From positions 21,672 through 85,671 of the forward strand of contig CAZMRW010000007.1 in NCBI GenBank assembly GCA_964568805.1: 64,000 bases of DNA, read 5' to 3'. The notes under the pieces were generated by a model. It saw only the letters and a list, made by a program, of their open reading frames with translations, did not search any database and was not told where the DNA came from. Each line of letters starts with the position of its first letter. Positions within the stretch are counted from its first letter, which is position 1. Below are positions 43,050 through 52,182 of the stretch, one piece after another. Source of the DNA: CAZMRW01 sp964568805. Its GTDB lineage: Bacteria; Pseudomonadota; Gammaproteobacteria; Methylococcales; Methylomonadaceae. The translations under genes were made by a program, and so were the position numbers.

Positions 43050-44192
43050 ATGAGTATGCCAAAAACACAACAATCCGGGAAGACATCCCGTCACCACGAT
43101 CTGAACAAATCCTATGGATCGAGCCAAGCCTCCATCGATACTCCGAAACGCCTGGGTTTCGTCGAACGGTTTCTGACGCTCTGGATTTTCATCGCCATGG
43201 CGACCGGCGTTGCTGTCGGCTATTTTTATCCCGGTTTTAACCAGTGGCTGACCCGTTTCCAGGTCGGCACCACCTCGATTCCAATTGCTATCGGCCTTAT
43301 CCTGATGATGTACCCGCCGCTGGCCAAGGTGCGTTACGAGGAATTACCCCAAGTTTTCAAGAACACCAAGGTTCTGATGCTTTCCTTGATTCAAAACTGG
43401 CTCATCGGCCCGGTGCTGATGTTCGCGCTTGCCATTGCGTTTCTTCGCGATTATCCGGAATACATGGTGGGACTGATTATCATCGGTCTGGCCCGCTGCA
43501 TCGCGATGGTTCTGGTCTGGAATGACCTGGCCGATGGCGACACCGAATATTGCGCCGGTCTGGTGGCTTTCAATTCGATCTTCCAGATGCTGTTCTTTTC
43601 GGTTTACGCCTATATATTTGTGACCGTGCTGCCGGACTGGCTGGGCGTAGCTTCCGGCCTTGAGGTCCCGATTACCATTTTGCAGGTCGCCGAAAGCGTC
43701 TTGATCTATCTGGGCATCCCCTTTTTCGGCGGAATGTTCACCCGTTTTGTTCTGGTGCGGCGAAAAGGACGGGACTGGTATGAGGAAAAATTCATCCCCA
43801 AAATCAGCCCGATGACCCTAATCGCCCTGCTGTTCACGATCCTGGTCATGTTCTCCCTCAAGGGCGAATACATCGTGCAACTGCCCCTGGATGTCATGCG
43901 TATTGCGATACCGCTGGTGATCTATTTTCTCATCATGTTCCTGGTCACGTTTTACATGTCGGCCAAGACCGGCGTCGGCTATCGTATCAGTGCCACGCTT
44001 TCGTTCACCGCCGCCAGCAACAACTTCGAACTGGCCATCGCCGTAGCCGTAGCGGTTTTCGGCCTTCATTCCGGGGAGGCATTCGCCGCGGTCATAGGTC
44101 CATTGGTAGAGGTTCCGGTGCTTATCGGCCTGGTCAAAGTGGCGCTTTATTTCAAGCGGAAATACTTTACGGCGCAGGGCCACATCTCTTAA
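43050..44192 (+). CDS. acr3: Arsenite efflux permease Acr3
   Basis: Ten-helix bile/arsenite/riboflavin transporter-family pump, 380 residues. Diagnostic segments are PIAIGLILMMYPPLAKVRYE, LGLARC-like IIGLARCIAMVLVWNDLA with the essential Cys, and ISATLSFTAASNNFELAIAVAVAVFG. The first 35 residues are a hydrophilic extension (QQSGKTSRHHDLNKSYGSS) not usual in the family. The last codon and stop overlap the stop of convergent modC by four bases, so no terminator fits between them. Confidence 0.94.
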   Translation: MSMPKTQQSGKTSRHHDLNKSYGSSQASIDTPKRLGFVERFLTLWIFIAMATGVAVGYFYPGFNQWLTRFQVGTTSIPIAIGLILMMYPPLAKVRYEELPQVFKNTKVLMLSLIQNWLIGPVLMFALAIAFLRDYPEYMVGLIIIGLARCIAMVLVWNDLADGDTEYCAGLVAFNSIFQMLFFSVYAYIFVTVLPDWLGVASGLEVPITILQVAESVLIYLGIPFFGGMFTRFVLVRRKGRDWYEEKFIPKISPMTLIALLFTILVMFSLKGEYIVQLPLDVMRIAIPLVIYFLIMFLVTFYMSAKTGVGYRISATLSFTAASNNFELAIAVAVAVFGLHSGEAFAAVIGPLVEVPVLIGLVKVALYFKRKYFTAQGHIS

Positions 44193-45304
44193 TTTAATAT
44201 CGATGTCCCCTTGATCTGCACATACACAGCCATGTTTATTTCTAGCTTCAGCAACTGAGCGGATTTGCTGGTTATATGCGCCAGCAGCACCTGATTGCCG
44301 ACTTGCAAGCGCACCACCCTCCGGCCTGCACGATCATCAGCGATGCCGGTGATGGTCGCCGGTAGCACATTGAGAATACTGGTAGCAGTCGGCGCCTCAA
44401 GCGCAATACTGACATCGCGCGCGTAAATCTGCACCCGTAAAGGCGAACCAATCGCCATGTCAACCATAGGCAAAGAGAGTGTGCCGCCGGCAAATGCGAC
44501 GCGCGTCAGATGATAGTCTTTTTCATGTTCAATGAGTGTCGCTTGCCAAACCGTCGCGGCTTCCTTGTCCTGCGCCATCGGCACATCAAGACGGCTGAGC
44601 GTTTCCGAGAGCGGTCCCGATGCCAAAACACGGCCTTCATCCAGAATCACCAAGTAATCGGCCAGTTGCAGAACTTCCTGATGGGAATGGGTAACATACA
44701 ATACCGGGATATTAAGCTCTTGGTGCAACTTGCCTAGAAACGGCAGTATTTCTTGCTTGCGTTTGAAATCCAACGATGCCAACGGTTCGTCCATCAGCAA
44801 TACTTCAGGATTCAGCACCAGTGCACGGGCAATGGCTACACGCTGCCGTTCACCGCCGGACAGTCGATCAGGCATGCGTTCAAGCAAATGCGCAATGCCC
44901 AGTAATTCCGTAATATGCTGAAAACCAACGGTCTCGGATAGTTCAGCTATCCGCTTCACGCCGAACTGCAAGTTGCCTGCTACCGTCAGATGTGGAAACA
45001 GGTTGGCTTCCTGAAACACATAACCCAGCGACCGCTTATGAGTCGGAACAAACAAGCCTTTCTCGCTGTCTTGCCAAACGTTACCGTTGATTTCCAAAAA
45101 ACCTTGCGGCGCATGTTGAAGCCCTGCGATGCAACGCAGTAGCGTTGTTTTGCCGGAACCGGAAGGTCCGAACAGCACAGTGACGCCGGAGCTTGGTAAA
45201 TGAAGATCGACTGCCAGTTGAAATGCCCCATAATCGAGCTCGAAGCGAGCATGAAAAGATGCGGGTATCGGCGTCGTTTGATTAATTGAACGATTGGTGG
45301 ACAA
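44189..45304 (-). CDS. modC: Molybdate ABC transporter ATP-binding protein ModC
   Basis: ATPase subunit of the molybdate importer, 371 residues. Walker A is LFGPSGSGKTTLLR (about residue 45), the signature is RLSGGERQRVAIARAL, and Walker B is EVLLMDEPLASLD. The C-terminal MOP/TOBE domain (about 300-365) senses molybdate. The start is TTG at 45304. The permease gene that should precede it is reduced to a stub. Confidence 0.92.
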   Translation of the reverse strand: MSTNRSINQTTPIPASFHARFELDYGAFQLAVDLHLPSSGVTVLFGPSGSGKTTLLRCIAGLQHAPQGFLEINGNVWQDSEKGLFVPTHKRSLGYVFQEANLFPHLTVAGNLQFGVKRIAELSETVGFQHITELLGIAHLLERMPDRLSGGERQRVAIARALVLNPEVLLMDEPLASLDFKRKQEILPFLGKLHQELNIPVLYVTHSHQEVLQLADYLVILDEGRVLASGPLSETLSRLDVPMAQDKEAATVWQATLIEHEKDYHLTRVAFAGGTLSLPMVDMAIGSPLRVQIYARDVSIALEAPTATSILNVLPATITGIADDRAGRRVVRLQVGNQVLLAHITSKSAQLLKLEINMAVYVQIKGTSILN

Positions 45305-45321
45305 CGGAATAGGCTTTTTAG

Positions 45322-45435
45322 TTAGGTGTATGGCATCAACAATACAGCAAACGAAAACAACAGCATCGGTATGGCGGCAATGTAGTCAATCATGAAGGTC
45401 AATTCTAAAGTCGCCATGTCGGCAGAGCTTAACAT
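45322..45435 (-). pseudogene. modB: Remnant of molybdate permease gene modB
   Basis: Between modA and modC, where modB should lie (normally about 225 codons), only a 37-codon frame remains. It starts MLSSADMATLELTF, like a ModB N-terminus, and continues as a short hydrophobic stretch ending LLMPYT. No ModB EAA loop or other transmembrane segments are present. It looks like an in-frame or near-in-frame internal deletion that removed most of modB. Confidence 0.6.
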
Positions 45436-45439
45436 GGTT

Positions 45440-46210
45440 TCACGGTTGTCCGGCTACATCGTAACCGTACTTACCGATAATCGCTTGCGCTTCCGGTGAT
45501 TTTAAAAATTTCAGCAAGGCCGGTGCTGCCGGATTTTCGGCGCCTTTTTTCAGTAATATCGCATCCTGGAGGATAGGCTTATGCAGATGATCGGGAACAA
45601 TCCATCCCGAACCGCTGGCAATCTTGCCGTTATCGATGACTTGCGATAGAGCAACAAAACCCAGTTCGGCATTGCCGGTACTGATGAATTGATGGGTCTG
45701 CGCGATGTTTTCACCCTGAACAAACAACGGCTGCAATTTGTCCAGCACATTCAGGTGTTTCATGACCTCTATTGCAGCGGCCCCGTACGGCGCCAATTTG
45801 GGATCGGCCAGCGCCAGATGCTTGAAACCGCCTTTGCTCAAAATTTGCCCCTGCTCGTCTACCAATCCCGGCGTCACAGACCATAACACCAGTTTGCCGA
45901 TGGCGTAGGTGAAACGGCTGCCGGCAACGGCCAGTCCGGCCTGTTCCAGTTTGATCGGATTTTTGTCATCTGCCGACAGAAATATTTCATAGGGCGCACC
46001 GTTTTCGATCTGAGCGACAAATTTTCCGGACGAGCCAAAAGACAGCTTGGCGCTATGGCCGGTAGACTTTGCAAACGCCTCGGCGATTTCGGTCATCGGC
46101 TTGCTGAAATTGGAGGCGACCGCGACCAGCGTGGTATCCGCATGAGCGGACAAGCCATAAGCAAACAAGCAGACGGCAACGAGTGAGCGGCATGAGTAGT
46201 TGAAAAGCAT
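45440..46210 (-). CDS. modA: Molybdate-binding periplasmic protein ModA
   Basis: Periplasmic molybdate/tungstate receptor, 256 residues, with signal peptide (VAVCLFAYGLSAHA). Family segments are LVAVASNFSKPMTEIAEAF, LSFGSSGKFVAQIENGAPYEIFLSAD and the C-terminal LLKFLKSPEAQAIIGKYGYDV. Ligand-binding Ser residues in ASNFS and GSSGK are kept. It follows a porin gene on the same strand, 21 bases away, and precedes the modB stub. Confidence 0.93.
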   Translation of the reverse strand: MLFNYSCRSLVAVCLFAYGLSAHADTTLVAVASNFSKPMTEIAEAFAKSTGHSAKLSFGSSGKFVAQIENGAPYEIFLSADDKNPIKLEQAGLAVAGSRFTYAIGKLVLWSVTPGLVDEQGQILSKGGFKHLALADPKLAPYGAAAIEVMKHLNVLDKLQPLFVQGENIAQTHQFISTGNAELGFVALSQVIDNGKIASGSGWIVPDHLHKPILQDAILLKKGAENPAAPALLKFLKSPEAQAIIGKYGYDVAGQP

Positions 46211-46231
46211 GATTAACTCCAGAATCCACGA

Positions 46232-47734
46232 TTAAAAACGAAACACATTCTGCACATAAAAATAATCGATATCCGCGCCATCCGGCGCATTGGCAGTCTC
46301 TTTGGCGAAAGCCCCCTTGAACAGATGAGCCCAGCCGGTTTCCAGATTCATGCTGCTATTGACATCCCAGCGCAGCGACATCTCGATTTGCTGGCCGATA
46401 AAAGGGCTGGTGTTGCCCGTTTTATCGCGCAGTCCCGCCGTCGTCCAGCTATCTTTATCCTCGGCCAGCCAAAAAAGCCGATGCGCCACCATGGCCTGGA
46501 CATCGGGACGCGGGGAAAATTCGAGTCGAACACCGGGCGTATTGATATTGCTGCGGGCAAAAGCGCCGTAAATACCGGTCGGACCAAATTCGAAACGCCG
46601 TGCGCCGAACAGGGTGTCGAAGCGTTGATCTTTGTTGTCGTTGGGATCGTGATCGCCGCTGGCGTAATCGTATTGTAACGCCAGACGCGGCGACCACGGC
46701 ATCTCGGAAGTATAGCCGACGTCGAGATGCTGGTACCAGGCGGAGTGATCGAGATCGCGTCCATCATTGGCGGCGGCTGTTTCCCGAACCGTGCCGAACT
46801 GGCCAATGGTTTCTGATTGAAAATCAAAATTCCCTTTGACGGGTTTGATATAAAAGCGCATACCCGGAGTGAAAAAGCGGCGATTCCGGGTCGGGCTGCG
46901 TTTGCGGTCGCCTTCATCCAAATGATACAGATAGAGCTCGGCATTGATTTTTCCAGGCAAATCGTAAACTTCCAAAAATCCTCCGGAAAACCAGATTTGT
47001 TCCTCGGGTTCGTCGAAGCTGTGGAAATGATCAAGCAACTGATCGGAGTCATTCGGGTAACGCCCCACCGGTTTGGTCACGAACGCGTTGAATTGCCAGT
47101 GATTGTAATCGACAACCCTAAGCCGGAAACCGTCGAAACTGTTGATGGTGTTACGCATAGCATTTCTGGCAATCAGTCGGCGGCTGCCGAAATTCAGGGT
47201 TTGCCGGCCGGCAATGGCTTCCACGCCCAAGCCGCTGTACCCTGCGTTTTGATCGGCCCAGGCCAGATAGCCCTGAATGAAATCGGCTTCATCGACATGG
47301 GTATTGTTGATTTTGGATCCTTCATCGGAGCCGAATTGCCTTGCATCAAGAAATTCGCCGCCGGCGCGCCAGTGCCCGAAGCGAGCCTCCAGCCACAAAT
47401 CGATCTGCATCGGAATTTGCTGATCGCCGCCCTGGCTGTTGGTACGGAAGGTCCCATCCATAGTTTCGTAGCGGGTACGCTGTTCCAGCGACATCGATAA
47501 CCATTCCGGTAATTTCAATGCATCGTGCAGATTCCAGACCGGTTTCTCATATTTGTAGGAACCCAGCAAAGCATCGGACATTTGGCTTTCAAAAGGTGCG
47601 GTTGGCGGTTTGGTGTAAGTTTTCATTTCTACTGCCTGAACAGTATTAATATTGCCTATGTAAAAGCCACCGGTAAAAAACAGTTTGAGCACATGGCCGA
47701 CGGCAGCCAATGCAAGACGTTTTCTTCGTGTCAT
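46232..47734 (-). CDS. Outer-membrane porin, alginate-export family
   Basis: About 500 residues. The start at 47734 (MTRRKRLALAAVG) is supported by AAGGTG upstream and a signal-like segment; the frame is open to 47881. The pattern LPEWLSMSLEQRTRYETMDG...IDLWLEARFGHWRAGGEFLDARQ is typical of alginate_exp (PF13372) beta-barrels, with alternating strands and a C-terminal Phe (FYVQNVFRF). Alginate genes are absent. The position directly upstream of modA suggests an outer-membrane channel for molybdate or another oxyanion, as an inference. Confidence 0.8.
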   Translation of the reverse strand: MTRRKRLALAAVGHVLKLFFTGGFYIGNINTVQAVEMKTYTKPPTAPFESQMSDALLGSYKYEKPVWNLHDALKLPEWLSMSLEQRTRYETMDGTFRTNSQGGDQQIPMQIDLWLEARFGHWRAGGEFLDARQFGSDEGSKINNTHVDEADFIQGYLAWADQNAGYSGLGVEAIAGRQTLNFGSRRLIARNAMRNTINSFDGFRLRVVDYNHWQFNAFVTKPVGRYPNDSDQLLDHFHSFDEPEEQIWFSGGFLEVYDLPGKINAELYLYHLDEGDRKRSPTRNRRFFTPGMRFYIKPVKGNFDFQSETIGQFGTVRETAAANDGRDLDHSAWYQHLDVGYTSEMPWSPRLALQYDYASGDHDPNDNKDQRFDTLFGARRFEFGPTGIYGAFARSNINTPGVRLEFSPRPDVQAMVAHRLFWLAEDKDSWTTAGLRDKTGNTSPFIGQQIEMSLRWDVNSSMNLETGWAHLFKGAFAKETANAPDGADIDYFYVQNVFRF

Positions 47735-47842
47735 CAAGCACCTTTGAATGTGAGTTGGAAGGTACATCGACGTTATATCATCGATGCTTACAGATCTTAT
47801 TCGACTAAGTCTCGGTAATGAAAAGGGCTTCAGTATAAGAAG

Positions 47843-47868
47843 TCGCATACCAAAGTAAATAACATCAT
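47843..47868. promoter_or_regulatory. Candidate ModE-type operator upstream of the porin-modA operon
   Basis: TCGCATACC-AAAGTAAATAAC shares the half-site AAAGTAAATAAC, and TCGC at the other end, with the stretch upstream of modE. The spacing between halves differs by three bases from that site. It lies about 110 bases upstream of the porin start. Confidence 0.35.
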
Positions 47869-47955
47869 ACTGCAAGACCATGTCCCGGCAAGCACCCCTG
47901 AGTTATTTCGGCGAGCAAGGTACGGCCGCAATTTACGACAAAGTTGATTGGAGCA

Positions 47956-48384
47956 TTAACCGGCAACCGCCAGTATGACGGCGCCCGCTTTAAAGATAAC
48001 AGTGGCGGATTGTCCTTTACGCAAACCCAGGGTTTCGACGCTGTCGTTGGTAACCGTGGCGGCAACCTGTTCGCCGCCCTTTAACTCGATATCGACTTCG
48101 GCGTTGACCGCGCCGGGTTTAACCTGAGTTACCGTGCCTGGCAATTGGTTCCGTGCCGAAAGCCGGTAGCCGCCGAAATCGGTGACGATGATGATTTGCG
48201 GGGCTTTGACCAGGGCAATCACTTCCATGCCGGTTTTGATTACCAGCCTTTCGGCGGAATCCTTGGTAATCGTCGCGACAATAGTTTCGCCCCCCTTCAA
48301 TCTGACATGAACTTCGGTATTCACCGCGCCGATGAGAACGTCACTGACGGTTCCGGTAAACTGATTGCGTGCACTTGCTTTCAT
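47956..48384 (-). CDS. Molbindin with two MOP/TOBE domains
   Basis: A 142-residue molybdate-binding protein. Two tandem Mop domains begin with SARNQFTGTVSDVLIGAVNTEV (about residue 3) and SARNQLPGTVTQVKPGAVNAEV (about 73), the signature of molbindins. The start at 48384 is chosen because the first Mop domain starts there; the frame runs to 48450. It probably stores or buffers molybdate. It is divergent from modE. Confidence 0.9.
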   Translation of the reverse strand: MKASARNQFTGTVSDVLIGAVNTEVHVRLKGGETIVATITKDSAERLVIKTGMEVIALVKAPQIIIVTDFGGYRLSARNQLPGTVTQVKPGAVNAEVDIELKGGEQVAATVTNDSVETLGLRKGQSATVIFKAGAVILAVAG

Positions 48385-48649
48385 ATTCAATACCTCAAGG
48401 TTTGGACGGAATGATTCGGTCGTTATATTGCGCCGTTTAGCCAGTAACACACCCTTGTATTATCCGCTAATCGCTTAGGCCCGCTACGAACAGACTAATT
48501 CCTTGGTTAATGCCGGATGCAGTAGAAAGTTTTTTTAGAATCATGGATGACCTATAATCGCAAACTTAAATCCTGGATCGCTGCCGCAATGACTCAATAA
48601 ATCGTAATTTATTCGCAGCATTGTTCTTCAAGCACAGGTTTAGTATATT

Positions 48650-48677
48650 TCGCTATGTATAAAAGTAAATAACGATA
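48650..48677. promoter_or_regulatory. Candidate ModE operator
   Basis: CGCTATGTATAAAAGTAAATAACG is an imperfect palindrome of the CGNTAT...ATAACG kind, similar to the E. coli ModE operator pattern. It lies about 75 bases upstream of modE and between modE and the divergent molbindin gene, so it could control both. Confidence 0.45.
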
Positions 48678-48752
48678 GCTAGAAACAGTTTGTTTCTTCC
48701 GGAGAATCAATTCCTGCCCCACGATGAGAGTATTGGATTTTTGGTTAATGAA

Positions 48753-49571
48753 ATGCCTAAAAAAACGAGTGACAGCCTGAATGCAAACTGGGTTGAAGGC
48801 GAATTGCGCCTGGCCGGCACACTGGATCGCCGCATGATCGGCTTGCTGAGGGCGATTAATCAAAGCGGCTCCATCAATCAAGCCGCCAAGCAAATGGATT
48901 TAAGCTACAAAGGAGCCTGGCAGATGATTGAGCGTGCCAACAATCTGGCTCCCAAAGTATTGATTGCCACGGCAACCGGCGGCAGCAAAGGCGGCGGCAC
49001 GAGCCTGACCGCCGCAGGACAGTCTTTATTGAAGCTTTTTACCCGACTGGAAAAGCAACATAGCGATTTCTTATTACAACTCAACCGGAGCCTGGCAGAC
49101 GATCCCGATATGCAGTTGCTGCTTAAACGGCTGGTGATCAAAACCAGTGCCACCAATCAGTTATTTGGCACAATTACCGCCATCCAAACAAGTGCCATCA
49201 ATGCAGAAGTGTTCGTCGAATTGAAAGGCGGCGAAAAAATTGTGGCATCGCTCACGTTGTCGGAGTTAAAGCAACTTGAACTCAAAATCGGCAGCGATGT
49301 CTTACTGATGATCAACGCCTCGGAGATTCTTGTAGCCACCGCCCCCGGCAGCCACAACTTGTCAGCGCGCAACTGCCTGCATGGCACGGTAATACGCATC
49401 CACCATGACGGCGTGGATTCAGAGGTTGTGATCCAACTTGCCGGTAGCGAAAGTCTTGGTGCGACAATAACCCAAGTCAGTTCTGAATTCTTGCGCTTGA
49501 AACCTGGAGTTTCAGCTTATGCCGTTTTTAAAAGCAATGCAGTAATACTGGGTTCAGTTGCTGTTTCATAG
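48753..49571 (+). CDS. modE: Molybdate-responsive regulator ModE
   Basis: LysR-type winged-helix regulator with two C-terminal MOP domains, about 272 residues from the ATG at 48753 (frame open to 48690). The N-terminal HTH shows LLRAINQSGSINQAAKQMDLSYKGAWQMIERANNLAP. The two Mop domains are at about residues 130 (TSATNQLFGTITAIQTSAINAEV) and 205 (LSARNCLHGTVIRIHHDGVDSEV). Molybdate-bound ModE normally represses modABC. Its operator candidate lies upstream. Confidence 0.92.
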   Translation: MPKKTSDSLNANWVEGELRLAGTLDRRMIGLLRAINQSGSINQAAKQMDLSYKGAWQMIERANNLAPKVLIATATGGSKGGGTSLTAAGQSLLKLFTRLEKQHSDFLLQLNRSLADDPDMQLLLKRLVIKTSATNQLFGTITAIQTSAINAEVFVELKGGEKIVASLTLSELKQLELKIGSDVLLMINASEILVATAPGSHNLSARNCLHGTVIRIHHDGVDSEVVIQLAGSESLGATITQVSSEFLRLKPGVSAYAVFKSNAVILGSVAVS

Positions 49572-49743
49572 TGCTCGATTATTGTTTTCTTATAATTCCT
49601 CTTGTAATTTTGGCTAGCAAATCCAATGCGATAAGCGGACACGAATGAAAGCTTATTCACACGTCACGATGATTATTTTATGAAAGCCCAATAAAAACAT
49701 ACTCTGTGTATTTGGCGTTAATATCTAAAATCCTCAAAGCAAG

Positions 49744-50226
49744 CGCGTCATCTATGGAATCAATACGGGCTTCGGCACCCTGAGTGAAGCTTTAGTTTCA
49801 ATCATTCTCAGAACCTTAAACCTGCTCAAAACGGCCGATATCGACGCAGGCATGAGCCTGGAGGTTTTGCTGGCATCCAATATCGAGCTGGATAAAAAAA
49901 TACACGATGTGCGGCCGCATCCGGGTCAGATGATCAGCGCTGAAAATCTAAGGCGCATCACTCAAAACAGCGAAATCGTATCGTCTCACAAGGATTGCTC
50001 TCCTGTTCAGGATGCTTACTCGATTCGATGCACTCCCCAGGTGCATGGGGCTTCTCTGGATGCACTCCATTATGTGCAGAGGGTCATCAAAATAGAGATG
50101 AACTCGGCAACGGATAATCCGCTGATTTTTTCCGGATCGAACCGGATCTTTTCAGGGGGAAATTTCCATGGCCAGCCGATTGCGCTCGCGATGGATTATC
50201 TTCAAAAATCAGTAACAGACAAATGA
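49744..50226 (+). pseudogene. hutH: Histidine/aromatic ammonia-lyase relic with central deletion
   Basis: A continuous frame encodes VIYGINTGFGTLSEAL (near-N-terminal HAL signature) directly joined to RTLNLLKTADIDAGMSLEVL and then RPHPGQ...SHKDCSPVQDAYSIRCTPQVHGA...MNSATDNPLIFSG...GGNFHGQPIALAMDYL. The segment between, which normally carries the A-S-G of the MIO cofactor, is missing, as are the first ~50 and the C-terminal ~150 residues. The remaining residues, such as the NSATDNPL and GGNFHGQ loops, are well kept. No hut genes are nearby. It is a decayed gene. Confidence 0.82.
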
Positions 50227-50706
50227 GGCTTGAACCGCTACATTCAGAAAAATTCCTCCTCATTTTTGAGGTCGCGCATGATGATTGCAAGGTAATAATT
50301 TGCTGAATCATAGGTATTTATACGTATTGCGTATTGAGGTTGACATATTACAATTTCGATCAGCCGTTGGCATGGTTGGGCATTGTATCTATTTATGTTA
50401 ACTCTGATGACCGCCATAGACCAATTGCAAACGGTGAAAACGTTTTGTCTAATAGTTGACTGTTGGGAATTTCTGGAAGACTCGCCAATATCTAGATCGT
50501 GTTTTTGACCATCAGACAAAAGGGATTCATTTTATCCAGTTCTATCCAGCTGCATGAGATATCTTGAGCGCGCCATCTATCAGACTCCTGTAGCCTTGGA
50601 AGAGGCTCTTACTTGACTATTATTTGTGAAATATTCAAGCTCCAGAATACTCGTAAATATTAATTGAATTAGGATGCCTTTTGATTTAATCATAAGGAGA
50701 AGGCAA

Positions 50707-52182
50707 ATGAAAAATAATATATTATTAAATCGAATGGATTTCGTTCATTATGATAAGACTCATAACAACGGATCAAAATCAACAATCCCATTGCTGATGA
50801 TTGTGTCAATTGCTTTGCTGATTTCCGAAGGTTGTGCTGTCAAGCAATCATCAGCAATAAAAGCAAAATCAAACGCAACCGCTCAGTCTGAACCGGCTGA
50901 AATCAGGATTAACTCAACTGAATTCAGTTATAAACCGGATTATATAAAAGTTAAAGAAGGCCAAGCCGTAACTCTCACGCTTGACAACAGTCAAGGCGCT
51001 ATTGAACATGATTTTATCATTAAGGAACTTGGAGTACACCTGCATGCTAAAGCAGGGCAAAAAACGAGTCATACCCTGGTTTTTAAGCAACCAGGCGATT
51101 TTAAATTTGATTGCACCTTGCCAGGACATCACGATTCCGGCATGTCGGGAAAATTGACCGTGGAACCCGCAGATTTAGCGGCAACCCCCATCAGCTCGGA
51201 TCACGATCACATTCACGCCGGTGCAGACAAAATTCCTGATCTGCCCAAAGGCATTAGGCACCTACCCATTCCTCATGCGGCACCCGCGCTAATCAGAAAA
51301 AAACCGGAATTTGTTAAAGTTGAATTGGAGGCTAAGCCTGTAACTGCCTTGCTGACAGAGAATATCGCGTACAATTACTGGACCTTCAACGGCACAGTGC
51401 CTGGCCCCATGATTCGCTTGCGCCAGGGCGATACCGTTGAACTGACCTTAAAAAACTCACCGCTGAGTCCGATCACGCACAGCATCGATTCCCATGGTAT
51501 AACCGGACCTGGTGGCGGCGCTAAATTTATGCAAACGGCGGTGGGCGATAAAAGTATTCTGCGTTTTAAAGCGATAAAACCTGGTGCCTACGTCTATCAC
51601 TGCGCAACCCCGGTGATTCCTCATCATATTTCAAATGGCATGTATGGGTTAATGGTGGTTGAACCGTCTGCTGGCTGGCCGAAGGTAGACCGCGAGTTTT
51701 ATGTCATGCAGGGTGATTTATATCTCGACGGCAACAGCAATCAGCGAGGACTCCATGAAGCCGCTATGCACAAGATGGATGAGGAAGAACCGGATTTCGT
51801 AGTTTTTAATGGCAGTGTGGGTGCCCTGTCAAAAGATAACGTTCTAAAAGCCAAAGTGGGTGAAACCGTGCGCATTTTCTTCGGTGTCGGCGGCCCCAAT
51901 GTAACGTCCAGCTTCCATGTGATTGGTGAAATGTTCGACAAGGTTTATACCGGCGGAAACCCGTCTGAATTTATATCCGATGTGCAAACGGCGCTGGTTC
52001 CAGCCGGCGGTTCGGTTGTTGTTGATATAAAGCTCGAAGCCCCGGGCACATATATTTTGGTGGATCATAGTTTAAGCCGCCTGAAAAAGGGTGCGGCCGG
52101 TTTTCTTGAAGTGGAAGGACCCGAAAATCCGGATATCTTTCAGCCCGTCGTGTTTGCGAAAGGAAAGGATAGCGGGCATTGA
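50707..52182 (+). CDS. nirK: Copper nitrite reductase (NirK type) with an N-terminal cupredoxin domain
   Basis: Reduces nitrite to nitric oxide in the periplasm. The 491-residue chain starts at the ATG at 50707 after AAGGAGAAGG. A hydrophobic segment ends in LLISEGCAVKQ, possibly a lipoprotein or anchor. An N-terminal cupredoxin domain (about 60-155) has HDFII...CTLPGHHDSGM. The NirK core follows: HSIDSHGITGPGGG (type 1 and 2 His plus the catalytic Asp), YVYHCATPVIPHHISNGM (His-Cys...His...Met), FHVIGEMFD (catalytic His) and LVDHSLSR (type 2 His). All ligands are present. This three-domain layout resembles the Hyphomicrobium-type NirK. It is a lone gene with no nor or nirV neighbour. Confidence 0.88.
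   Translation: MKNNILLNRMDFVHYDKTHNNGSKSTIPLLMIVSIALLISEGCAVKQSSAIKAKSNATAQSEPAEIRINSTEFSYKPDYIKVKEGQAVTLTLDNSQGAIEHDFIIKELGVHLHAKAGQKTSHTLVFKQPGDFKFDCTLPGHHDSGMSGKLTVEPADLAATPISSDHDHIHAGADKIPDLPKGIRHLPIPHAAPALIRKKPEFVKVELEAKPVTALLTENIAYNYWTFNGTVPGPMIRLRQGDTVELTLKNSPLSPITHSIDSHGITGPGGGAKFMQTAVGDKSILRFKAIKPGAYVYHCATPVIPHHISNGMYGLMVVEPSAGWPKVDREFYVMQGDLYLDGNSNQRGLHEAAMHKMDEEEPDFVVFNGSVGALSKDNVLKAKVGETVRIFFGVGGPNVTSSFHVIGEMFDKVYTGGNPSEFISDVQTALVPAGGSVVVDIKLEAPGTYILVDHSLSRLKKGAAGFLEVEGPENPDIFQPVVFAKGKDSGH

Noticed and set aside
46348..47500. Long frames on both strands within the porin gene
   Set aside because: They overlap the alginate-export porin in other frames. The porin has a signal peptide and the barrel pattern, and the others have none.
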